A stretch of 64,000 bases of DNA from Polaribacter reichenbachii (GTDB lineage: Bacteria > Bacteroidota > Bacteroidia > Flavobacteriales > Flavobacteriaceae). A program made the position numbers and the translations under genes. The stretch is from positions 2,463,501 through 2,527,500 of the forward strand of contig NZ_CP019419.1 of NCBI RefSeq assembly GCF_001975665.1, read 5' to 3'. This document shows, one piece after another, positions 1-8,303 of the stretch. Below the pieces are notes generated by a model. That model was not told where the DNA came from, ran no database searches, and worked only from the letters and a program-made list of their open reading frames with translations. Position 1 is the stretch's first letter. Every line of letters starts with the position of its first letter.

Positions 1-1546
1 CTACCATAGCAGAATTTGCTATGGAAAGTGATTTTAATTGTGCATCTCTCAATTCTGCCCAATTACTCTCAGTTGGTAAATAGGAAACATCCATAAAATT
101 GGTAAGTTGAGCATAAATAAATGGAATATTAGGACTTTTAAAAACGGTTCTCCAACTATCTGCTAAAGTGTGCATATAACCTGCATATTCTTTAGGGTTA
201 CCAGTATTACTTTCACCTTGATACCATAAAACACCTTTGAATGAATAATTTGTAAATGGTGCGACCATAGCATTATAAAGTATGCTTGGTTCGCCTCGAT
301 AATTCATTCTTCTTATTCTTGGTTGGTCTTCTTTTTCTGAAATAGAATTTCTTTTTTTAGGATTAAAAACCTGACCAACTTTATAGCTCCAATAGCCTTT
401 TAAATCTATAGTGTCCTTTTCTGTAAATAAGTAATATGGTTTATCTGGCACAAAACCTCCTTTACCACCATAATTAGTTACTCTTACTACAAAAACATTT
501 TTACCTTTTTTTAGAATATTAGCAGAAACCTTATATCTTCTTTGTGGGTATTGGTATGTTTTATTACCTACTTTTTCCCCATTAATATAAAATTCATCTG
601 CATCTACAATTCTACCTAAATACACTTTTGCTTCCTTGCCAACCATAGCATCTGGAATTGTAAATTCTCTTCTATACCATACTATACCATTTAAATCTCT
701 TATGCCTTGGTCTTCCCAATAACCAGGAATATTTATACGTCTCCAATTCTTAGGAACAAATGTTGGATCGTACCATTTTTTTTCGCCAATAAGACCATTG
801 TCTGATGGTTGAGATGTACTAGCAGGTTGTTTTTTATTTAATTCATCTAGGGTTTTTAAAAAATCAGGGTCTCTATTTTCTTCAATAATTTTTTGAACAT
901 TTGGATATGCTTTAAAACCTTCTTCAGGAATCCAAGCTTCAATTCTAGATCCTCCAACACTAGCATTTACCAGACCAATTGGAACGTGGTATTTCTCATA
1001 GATTTTCTTTGCAAAGAAATAAGCAACTGCAGAGAAAGGTCTTACTTCCTCACCAATAGCTTTTTGCCAGATTCCGCCTTCTAACTGTTCTTGAGGACCA
1101 TAAACATTTGTAGTATTGGGTATTTTAAAATGGCGGATTTCTGAATAGTTAGCGGTCTTAATTTCATCTGCATAGATAACATCGTGAATATCTAATTGAT
1201 GCACCATATTAGATTGACCAGAACATAGCCAAACATCTCCAAATAATATGTCATTTACAGAGATTTTATTTTTGCCTTTAAAAGTCATTTTAAAAGGTCC
1301 ACTAGCTTTTTGAGGTGGTAAATTAAACCCCCAATATCCCTTTTTGTCTGCTTTTGTTTTATAGTTTTTACCTTTAAATGTGAATGTGATTTTTTCTTTA
1401 GGTGATGCCCAACCCCAAATTTTAAGGTCTGTATCACGTTGTAAAATTGCACCATCACTAATTAATCTTGGTAATTTTATTTGACCATAGCTGAGTGTGG
1501 TAAGTAAAAAAAGTGCGCCTAATAATATGATTGTATTGAATTTCAT
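1..1546 (-). CDS. Sialate O-acetylesterase-like SGNH esterase (partial, 3' end beyond window)
   Basis: Secreted carbohydrate esterase that probably removes acetyl groups from acetylated xylan or a similar glycan. The reading frame starts at ATG 1546 with a signal peptide (about residues 1-21, ending SYG) and stays open to the left edge, so the C-terminus is missing. The SGNH block I motif GQSNM gives the likely nucleophile Ser112. A jelly-roll-like insert follows, and the block III-like GVLWYQGESN lies near the edge. This family (SASA/DUF303) commonly sits beside GH67 and GH3 genes in xylan loci, as here, where GH3 lies 68 bp upstream on the same strand. The family is clear. The acetyl-xylan substrate is inferred from the neighbours. 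Confidence 0.9.
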   Translation of the reverse strand, partial: MKFNTIILLGALFLLTTLSYGQIKLPRLISDGAILQRDTDLKIWGWASPKEKITFTFKGKNYKTKADKKGYWGFNLPPQKASGPFKMTFKGKNKISVNDILFGDVWLCSGQSNMVHQLDIHDVIYADEIKTANYSEIRHFKIPNTTNVYGPQEQLEGGIWQKAIGEEVRPFSAVAYFFAKKIYEKYHVPIGLVNASVGGSRIEAWIPEEGFKAYPNVQKIIEENRDPDFLKTLDELNKKQPASTSQPSDNGLIGEKKWYDPTFVPKNWRRINIPGYWEDQGIRDLNGIVWYRREFTIPDAMVGKEAKVYLGRIVDADEFYINGEKVGNKTYQYPQRRYKVSANILKKGKNVFVVRVTNYGGKGGFVPDKPYYLFTEKDTIDLKGYWSYKVGQVFNPKKRNSISEKEDQPRIRRMNYRGEPSILYNAMVAPFTNYSFKGVLWYQGESNTGNPKEYAGYMHTLADSWRTVFKSPNIPFIYAQLTNFMDVSYLPTESNWAELRDAQLKSLSIANSAMV

Positions 1547-1614
1547 TATGAATTGTTAATTTTTAATATTTGTAGTTATTTCATTTCTGTATTTTGTAGA
1601 TAAGAGCTAACATT

Positions 1615-3885
1615 TTAGTTAACATAAACAGATAGTTCTTGCATTTTTGGCATTCCTAATTGATCACTTCTAGTCATTGGACTAGAGCCGCCAATATAAA
1701 TTTTGAATTCACCAGATTCAATTATTCTTTCACCTTCATTATTGACAATCTCAAAAGCATTAGGCGATAATTCAAAATTGACTTCTCTTGATTCATTTTC
1801 CTTAAATGTAACTCTTTTTACACCAATTAATTGATAATTTGGTGTGTTTACAGAAGCCTCAACATCAGAGATATAAAGTTGAACAATTTCGTCTGCTTCA
1901 ATACTACTGTCATTCTTTATATTTACAGAAAGAATAATTTTTTCTTCTTTAGTTAGTTTTTGCTTACTCGTTTTTATATTACTGTATTTGAAATTTGCAT
2001 AACTCAACCCATAACCAAATGGATATAGTGGTTCTTTGTTCATATATTTATAAGTCCTTCCTTTCATCGAATAATCTTCGTATGGTGGAAGTTGATCTAA
2101 TGATTTAGGGAATGTGATTGGTAATCTACCAGAAGGCGAAATAGCTCCAAAAAGAACATCTGCAACTGCATTTCCACCTTCTTCACCTGGATACCAAACA
2201 AATAATACTGCATCTGCAAGTTCTTGCACCTCTGTAAGGTTTACTGGACTTCCACCAGTAATAACTGCTACAATTGGTTTTTTATCCTCTGAATTTCTAT
2301 CTGCGGTTTTACGAAGTTCTCTTAAATAATTTATTTGATTTTCTGGCAAGTTGTAATCCAACCTATCTCCTGCTGTTGAAGAATCTAAAGAATCTCCTTC
2401 TTCACCTTCTAACTGGCTTGAAACTCCTAAAACAACAATAGTTACATCACTATTTCCTGCATGACCAGTTGCATAATTTATTGGATTTATAGAAGGCTTA
2501 TTAAGCATTGCTCCTAATCTGTATTGTAGTTGACTCGTTGGCTCAATAGCATTACTAATTCCCTCTAGAATACTAACCATATTTGAGTTTACACCATAAT
2601 AATTACCTAAAAGTATTTCAATACTAGCAGCATTTGGACCAGTAACAAAATATTTTGACAAATTATTTTTTAATGGTAAAATTCCGTTGTTTTTTAAAAG
2701 AACAAAGCTTTTTTGTGCCACCTCTTTAGACAATGCTCTGTGAGATTCATTATTAACAATATCAATTGAAATATCATCAAAGGGATTACTTCCTTTAGGG
2801 TCAAATAACCCTAGCTTAAATCTAGTTTTCAATAATATTTCTAACTGTTCATCTATTTCTTTTTCTGTGATTAATCCTTCTTTTACAGCATCATTCAAAG
2901 CAGTATACGTATTACCACAATTAAGACTTACACCACTTTTTACTGCCAATGCAGCCGCTTGAACTTTAGTTTTAACTACTCCATGACCTCCTTCATTTGG
3001 CTGTTTATAATAATCTACCAACGCACTACAATCAGTTAATACATGTCCTTCAAAACCCCATTTATTTTTAAGAACATCAGTGATTAGGTAATTATTAGAG
3101 CAACAAGCTTCTCCATTAGTTTGGTTATAAGCACACATTACAGATTCTACTTTTGCATCTACTAATGCTTCAAATGCAGGTAAATATGTTTCCCATAAAT
3201 CTTTTTGATTTACGACTGCATTAAATTCGTGTCTCACTTTTTCAGGCCCACTATGTACCGCAAAATGTTTTGCACACGCAGCTGTTTTTAAATACTCAGG
3301 ATTATTACCTTGCAATCCTTTAACAAAAGAAACACCTATTAAAGAAGTCAAAAAAGGATCTTCACCAAAAGTTTCTTGTCCACGTCCCCATCTTGGGTCT
3401 CTAAAAATATTGACATTTGGACTCCAAAATGTTAAACCATTATATTGATTATAATAACCTTTTTTTGAAGTTGCGTTATAGATTGCTCTTGCCTCATCAG
3501 AAATAACAGATGAAACTTTATAAGCTAAATCTTTATCAAATGTAGCACCTAACCCAATAGCTTGTGGAAAAATTGTTGCAGCACAAGTTCTTCCAACTCC
3601 ATGCAAAGCCTCATTCCAGTAATCATATGCTGGTATACCAAGTCTACTTACAGCTGGTGTTCCATTCATCATTTGGTCTATCTTCTCTTCAAGTGTTAAT
3701 CTTGATATTAAATCTAAAACCCTTTCTTCTACAGATAAGCTAGTGTCGTAAAAAGGAAATAAAATTATGACGTTTTTTGAATCAGAATTTATTATATTTA
3801 AATCTTCTTTATTTGGAACATTATTTTCCTGACAAGCAATAAATATCAAAGAGATTGCTAAAATATATCTTAGGTAGTGTTTCAT
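1615..3885 (-). CDS. Glycoside hydrolase family 3 beta-xylosidase/beta-glucosidase lipoprotein
   Basis: Exo-acting glycosidase of 756 residues. The N-terminus is a lipoprotein signal with lipobox IFIAC, so it is probably anchored to a membrane facing the periplasm or surface. The order is the usual GH3 one: TIM-barrel domain (about 45-370), alpha/beta sandwich (about 400-620, with LEGEEGDSLD) and a C-terminal fibronectin-III-like domain. The predicted nucleophile is Asp285 in the motif HVLTDCSAL. Motifs such as NEALHGVGR and GQETFGEDPF are typical of the GH3 branch with plant and bacterial beta-xylosidases. With GH67 and an acetylesterase as neighbours, release of xylose from xylo-oligosaccharides is the best guess. 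It is divergent from the GH67 gene across a LacI-type palindrome. Confidence 0.9.
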   Translation of the reverse strand: MKHYLRYILAISLIFIACQENNVPNKEDLNIINSDSKNVIILFPFYDTSLSVEERVLDLISRLTLEEKIDQMMNGTPAVSRLGIPAYDYWNEALHGVGRTCAATIFPQAIGLGATFDKDLAYKVSSVISDEARAIYNATSKKGYYNQYNGLTFWSPNVNIFRDPRWGRGQETFGEDPFLTSLIGVSFVKGLQGNNPEYLKTAACAKHFAVHSGPEKVRHEFNAVVNQKDLWETYLPAFEALVDAKVESVMCAYNQTNGEACCSNNYLITDVLKNKWGFEGHVLTDCSALVDYYKQPNEGGHGVVKTKVQAAALAVKSGVSLNCGNTYTALNDAVKEGLITEKEIDEQLEILLKTRFKLGLFDPKGSNPFDDISIDIVNNESHRALSKEVAQKSFVLLKNNGILPLKNNLSKYFVTGPNAASIEILLGNYYGVNSNMVSILEGISNAIEPTSQLQYRLGAMLNKPSINPINYATGHAGNSDVTIVVLGVSSQLEGEEGDSLDSSTAGDRLDYNLPENQINYLRELRKTADRNSEDKKPIVAVITGGSPVNLTEVQELADAVLFVWYPGEEGGNAVADVLFGAISPSGRLPITFPKSLDQLPPYEDYSMKGRTYKYMNKEPLYPFGYGLSYANFKYSNIKTSKQKLTKEEKIILSVNIKNDSSIEADEIVQLYISDVEASVNTPNYQLIGVKRVTFKENESREVNFELSPNAFEIVNNEGERIIESGEFKIYIGGSSPMTRSDQLGMPKMQELSVYVN

Positions 3886-3950
3886 AGTATGTTAAAATCT
3901 TTAAATCGAGGTAATGATTTCTTAATTAAAAAAAAGGATTAATAGTTTAC

Positions 3951-3962
3951 GCAACCGGTTGC
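3951..3962. promoter_or_regulatory. LacI-type operator palindrome, site 1
   Basis: Perfect 12-bp palindrome GCAACCGGTTGC in the divergent gap between the GH3 and GH67 genes. Its TTG (3959-3961) is followed after exactly 19 nt by TAAATTTA (3981-3988), a near match to the Bacteroidota -7 box, so the operator would cover the -33 element of the GH67 promoter. The CG-centred form is typical of LacI-family operators. Three similar sites occur in this window. No LacI-family gene is present here. Confidence 0.65.
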
Positions 3963-4072
3963 AATTTAAAATTATTTTGTTAAATTTACAACTTATTAAC
4001 TCTTTTATTTGGGTTAATTCAAAAACAGGTACTATTAAATGAGTACTATTTAAAATTTCTAAATAATTAACA

Positions 4073-6226
4073 ATGATTAAAACCTTTTATAAAACCTTAT
4101 TAATTTGTTTGTTTTTATCAATACATAATATTTGTTCTGCAAATGACGGTTATAAGCTATGGCTTCAGTATAATTATATAGAAGATAGTGATATAAGAGA
4201 TAACTATTTATCACATTTAAATTCTGTTCAATATTTTGGAGATTCTGAAACGATAAATGTAATTAAAGAAGAGATTTCTTTAGCTATGAAAAGCCTTTTT
4301 GGCAATGATTATTTAAAAAACATTAACAAAAACGGTCTAATAATAGGAGCGACGTCAAATTTAAATACAAAGATACTTAAGAAGTTAAAAAATGAAATTA
4401 GTAACATTCAAAAAGATGGTTTTGTTATTAAGCAAGTAAAAATTGGTGGAATAAAACAAATTGTTATTACAGCTAAAACAGACATTGGTGTTTTATATGG
4501 AACTTTTAATTTTTTAAAACGATTACAAACACATCAATCAATTGATAAAATTAATGTTATTGATTTTCCTAAGGTAGATATAAGAATGTTAAATCATTGG
4601 GATAATTTAGATAGAACAGTTGAACGTGGTTATTCTGGTTTTTCAATTTGGGATTGGCATCGTTTACCTAATTACATAGATACAAGGTATAAAGATTACG
4701 CAAGAGCAAATGCTTCTATAGGTATTAATGGTACAGCTTTAACTAATGTAAATTCAAACGCACTTATTTTAACTCCACATTACATAGAAAAGGTAAAAGC
4801 AATTGCAGATGTTTTTCGCCCTTATGGAATTAAAGTATACTTAACAGCTCGTTTTTCTGCGCCAATTGAAATTGGAAATTTAGAAACGGCAGATCCTTTA
4901 GATGAAAATGTTGCTAAATGGTGGAAAGATAAAACAGCTGAAATATATAAAGAAATACCAGATTTTGGTGGATTTTTAGTAAAAGCGAATTCAGAAGGGC
5001 AACCTGGGCCTCAAAACTATGGTAGAAATCATATTGATGGTGCTAATATGTTAGCAGATGCAGTAAAACCTTTTAATGGAATTGTAATGTGGAGAGCATT
5101 TGTTTATTCTGAGCACGATCCTGATGATAGAGCTAAACAAGCATATTCTGAGTTTGTACCATATGATGGTCAGTTTAGAGATAATGTATTAATTCAGGTT
5201 AAAAACGGAGCTATTGATTTTCAGCCTAGAGAACCTTTCCATCCAATGTTTGGAGCAATGGCAAAAACTAATTTAATGATGGAATTTCAAATTACCCAAG
5301 AATATATGGGTCAAGGAACGCATTTAGTGTATCAACCAAAATTATATGAAGAAGTTTTAAAAGCAGATACTTATAGAGAAGGAAAAGGTTCTTTTGTTGC
5401 TAAGGTTATTGATGGTAGTTTGCACAATAAAAAAATAACAGGTATTGCAGGAGTTGCAAATATTGGAACAGATATTAATTGGACAGGGCATCACTTTTTA
5501 CAAGCTAATTGGTATGGATTTGGACGAATGGCTTGGAATCCATATTTAAAATCTTCTGATATCGCAGAAGAATGGATTAAAATGACCTTTACAAATGAAA
5601 AAGCTTTTGTTAAACCAGTCAAAAAAATGATGGTTTCATCTAGAGAAACTGTGGTTAATTATATGACTCCATATGGCTTGCATCATATTATGGCTACAGG
5701 TCATCATTTTGGACCAGGTCCTTGGGTTGATAATTTATCACGTCCAGAATGGAATCCTGTTTATTATCATAAAGCAGATGAAAATGGAGTTGGATTTAAT
5801 AGGACAAATACAGGTAGCAATGCAACAGCTCAATATGCATCAGCAGTAAAAGAAATCTACAATAATATTGAAACTACACCAGAAATTTATTTGTTATGGT
5901 TTCATCACATTCCATGGGATTATAAACTGAAAAATGGAGAAACCTTATGGAATGGTTTGGCATTAAAATATCAGCAAGGTGTTAATGAAGTTGAAGAAAT
6001 GAAATCAACATGGAATAGCTTAAAAAAATATATAGATCCTCAAAGGTTTAAAGAAATATCTATGATGTTTGATGTACAATTAAATGATGCAAAATGGTGG
6101 AGAGATTCTTGTTTATTATATTTTCAACAATTTTCAAAAAAACCATTACCTAAAGGAGTGGAAAAATCAAAAATAACTTTAGAATATTTTAAATCTTTAA
6201 AGTTTCCATTTGCGCCAGGAAATTAA
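4073..6226 (+). CDS. Alpha-glucuronidase, glycoside hydrolase family 67
   Basis: Removes (4-O-methyl-)glucuronic acid from the non-reducing end of glucuronoxylo-oligosaccharides. The protein has 717 residues, the normal size for GH67, with a signal peptide (about 1-23) followed by the family's start motif NDGYKLWLQY. Catalytic candidates are Glu308 in KANSEGQPGP (acid), Asp382 in NGAIDFQPREP and Glu410 in EFQITQEY. Their spacing (74 and 28) almost equals that of the known Cellvibrio enzyme (E292, D365, E393, from memory). It is first in a cluster with an SDR reductase and a broken uxuA, the enzymes expected to process the released glucuronate. A LacI-type operator and a -33/-7 promoter lie upstream. 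Confidence 0.96.
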   Translation: MIKTFYKTLLICLFLSIHNICSANDGYKLWLQYNYIEDSDIRDNYLSHLNSVQYFGDSETINVIKEEISLAMKSLFGNDYLKNINKNGLIIGATSNLNTKILKKLKNEISNIQKDGFVIKQVKIGGIKQIVITAKTDIGVLYGTFNFLKRLQTHQSIDKINVIDFPKVDIRMLNHWDNLDRTVERGYSGFSIWDWHRLPNYIDTRYKDYARANASIGINGTALTNVNSNALILTPHYIEKVKAIADVFRPYGIKVYLTARFSAPIEIGNLETADPLDENVAKWWKDKTAEIYKEIPDFGGFLVKANSEGQPGPQNYGRNHIDGANMLADAVKPFNGIVMWRAFVYSEHDPDDRAKQAYSEFVPYDGQFRDNVLIQVKNGAIDFQPREPFHPMFGAMAKTNLMMEFQITQEYMGQGTHLVYQPKLYEEVLKADTYREGKGSFVAKVIDGSLHNKKITGIAGVANIGTDINWTGHHFLQANWYGFGRMAWNPYLKSSDIAEEWIKMTFTNEKAFVKPVKKMMVSSRETVVNYMTPYGLHHIMATGHHFGPGPWVDNLSRPEWNPVYYHKADENGVGFNRTNTGSNATAQYASAVKEIYNNIETTPEIYLLWFHHIPWDYKLKNGETLWNGLALKYQQGVNEVEEMKSTWNSLKKYIDPQRFKEISMMFDVQLNDAKWWRDSCLLYFQQFSKKPLPKGVEKSKITLEYFKSLKFPFAPGN

Positions 6227-6247
6227 AATATAACTAAAACTAAAATA

Positions 6248-6982
6248 ATGAACAAAACAGCAATAGTAACAGGAGGTTCTTCTGGTTTAGGGTTTGCAAC
6301 CGCAACTAAATTTTGTAAAAATGGTATTAAAACATATATAATAGGTATTAATGAAATTCAAACAAAAGAAGCCTGTAAAGAATTAGGAGAGAATGCGATT
6401 CCAGTAATTTACGATTTAACAAATTTAGATGGAATACCAAAAATGATTAGTGATATAGCCAAAGAAGGTAGTATTGATATTTTGATAAATAATGCAGGTA
6501 TAAATCTAAAAAAAGAATTTATAGATGTAACTGATGCAGAATTTTTAAAAATTATACATTTAAATATTTTAAGTGTTTTTTCTGTAAGTAGAGAAGTAGT
6601 TAAGGTGATGAAAGATTATGGTGGAGGTACTATTGTTAATATTAGTTCTATGGCATCGCAATACGGGATTCCAAAAGTAATTGCATATACAGCAAGTAAA
6701 GGAGCAATTGAAGCAATGACAAGAGCTATGGCTGTTGATTTAGCGCAATATGATGTTAGAGTAAATTGTGTTGCCCCAGGTTTTATAAAAACTAAAATGT
6801 CTGATAAAGCTTTTAGCGATGAACCTGCAAGAAGAGATAAAGTTTTATCTAGAACACCAATGGGGATTTTAGGTAAACCATCTGATATTGCAGATACTGT
6901 ATACTTTTATGCTTTAGAAGAGTCTGGTTTTATTACAGGTACAATTTTACCTGTAGATGGTGGTAATAGTATTGGATTTTAA
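6248..6982 (+). CDS. SDR-family oxidoreductase, probable D-mannonate/fructuronate oxidoreductase
   Basis: Classical short-chain dehydrogenase of 244 residues. The NAD(P)-binding motif TGGSSGLG is at residues 8-15, NNAG follows strand 4, and the catalytic Tyr147-x3-Lys151 lies in YTASK. The family is certain. Flavobacteria often place an SDR of this kind between GH67 and uxuA, where it interconverts fructuronate and mannonate in place of the classic UxuB, so that role is inferred from position. It follows GH67 by 21 bp, probably in one transcript, and is followed after 8 bp by the broken uxuA. Without a working UxuA encoded elsewhere, its product would be a dead end. Confidence 0.8.
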   Translation: MNKTAIVTGGSSGLGFATATKFCKNGIKTYIIGINEIQTKEACKELGENAIPVIYDLTNLDGIPKMISDIAKEGSIDILINNAGINLKKEFIDVTDAEFLKIIHLNILSVFSVSREVVKVMKDYGGGTIVNISSMASQYGIPKVIAYTASKGAIEAMTRAMAVDLAQYDVRVNCVAPGFIKTKMSDKAFSDEPARRDKVLSRTPMGILGKPSDIADTVYFYALEESGFITGTILPVDGGNSIGF

Positions 6983-6990
6983 TAACACTT

Positions 6991-8172
6991 ATGTATAAAC
7001 AGCAACAAACAATGCGTTGGTTCGGACCCCAATGATGTTATTGAATTAAAAGATATAAGACAATGTGGTGTAAAAGGTATTGTTACAGCATTATATGAAA
7101 TTCCTGTTGGTGCTATTTGGTCAGTAGAAGCAATAAAAAAACACCAAGAAATTATTAGAAAAGAAGGAATGGAGTGGACAGTGGTTGAAAGTTTACCGGT
7201 TCATGAAGATATAAAAAAGTCAAATGGTAACTATTTACAGCAAATAGAAAACTATAAAATTAGCTTAGAAAACCTTGCAAAATGTAGAATTAATGTAGTG
7301 ACTTATAATTTTATGACCATTTTAGATTGGGTACGTATAGATCATACATTTGCAAATCAAGATGGAAGTAAAGCATTGCTTTTTAAATAAGTAGCTTGTA
7401 ATTATTTCGATCTTTTTATATTGTAAAGACCAAATGTAGAAGAAAATTATAGTGATAAATAAATAAAAACAGCTTTAGAATATGGTAATACTTTAACAAA
7501 AACAGAAAAAAGAATTATTTTTTAAAAACGTACTTCTTGGTTTATCAGGTAGTAAGGTTAACTTTAATAGAGAACAGATTCTTGATTTATTAGATAACTA
7601 TAAACACATTAATAACCAGAAGTTAAGAGAAAATCTAGTTTTTTTTTGTCAGAAATAATTCCAACAGCTGAAGCAGTTGATGTAAATATGGCTATACATC
7701 CAGATGATCCACCATTTTCTGTTTTAGGATTACCAAGAGTTGTGAGTACGCAAAAAAATCTAGATATAATTTTTCAATCTGTGCCATCGGTTGCAAACGG
7801 TTTGTGTTATTGTACAGGATCTCTAGGAGCTGAACCAAATAATGATTTATTAAAAATTATTGATGATTTTTCAGATAGAATTCATTTTTTACATATTAGA
7901 AATGTGAAAAGAGAAAATAAAGATGTTTTTAGAGAGTCAGAGCATTTAATTGGTGATAACCAGATAGGTAAATAATGTAAAAGCTGATTTTATTAATGCA
8001 GAATAGAAAAATTGAATTGCCTTTAAGACCATACCATGGTTTTTTACTTTCTTTTGAAGATGATAAAGATCAATACTATAGATATTCTTTAGTAGGCAAA
8101 TTAAAAGGTCTTGCAGAGTTACGTGGACTCGAGTTAGGCTTGATAAATGAGCTGAATTTAACAAATTTTTAA
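6991..8172 (+). pseudogene. uxuA: Mannonate dehydratase (uxuA) pseudogene
   Basis: Pieces of UxuA occur in the right order across three frames. They include QTMRWFGP at the start, VESLPVHEDIK and YNFMTILDWVR, then MAIHPDDPPF, GLPRVVST and IHFLHIRNVKRE, and KGLAELRGLELG at the end. The intact enzyme converts D-mannonate to 2-keto-3-deoxygluconate. Lesions: an extra C near 7028 (GGACCCC), in-frame TAA codons at 7388, 7424 and 7460, a frameshift near 7523, one T missing from a T-run near 7637-7645, a TAA at 7973, and an apparent internal deletion just after it. The family's C-terminal RPDHGH has become RPYHGF. So many independent lesions cannot be sequencing error. The reading frames inside it are fragments, not genes. 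Confidence 0.93.
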
Positions 8173-8190
8173 TATTTTTTAAAATATTTA

Positions 8191-8206
8191 ACGCAATCGG
8201 TTGCGT
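8191..8206. promoter_or_regulatory. LacI-type operator palindrome, site 2 (before susC)
   Basis: ACGCAATCGGTTGCGT has perfect 6-bp arms (ACGCAA/TTGCGT) around an imperfect centre. It overlaps the -33 element of the susC promoter, where repression or competition with RNA polymerase would be expected. It matches the other three sites in GCAAYCGGTTGC. Confidence 0.65.
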
Positions 8207-8230
8207 AAGTGAGGAAAATGTTTATTTTTG
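8201..8230 (+). promoter_or_regulatory. Bacteroidota-type promoter of susC
   Basis: TTG at 8201-8203 and TATTTTTG at 8223-8230, separated by 19 nt, match the -33/-7 consensus of the phylum (TTTG and TAnnTTTG). Transcription would begin near 8235, giving a leader of about 70 nt before susC. The operator at 8191-8206 covers the -33 box. Confidence 0.6.
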
Positions 8231-8303
8231 TGAAATAAATATTATTTTCTAAAAATATATTTAAAATGATAATATTAACCATTAAAATTAAATATCTGAT
8301 AAA

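Noticed and set aside
7169..7975. Two short open frames that look like separate genes (7169-7390 and 7646-7975)
   Set aside because: Both are fragments of UxuA in consecutive order and belong to the single pseudogene 6991-8172.
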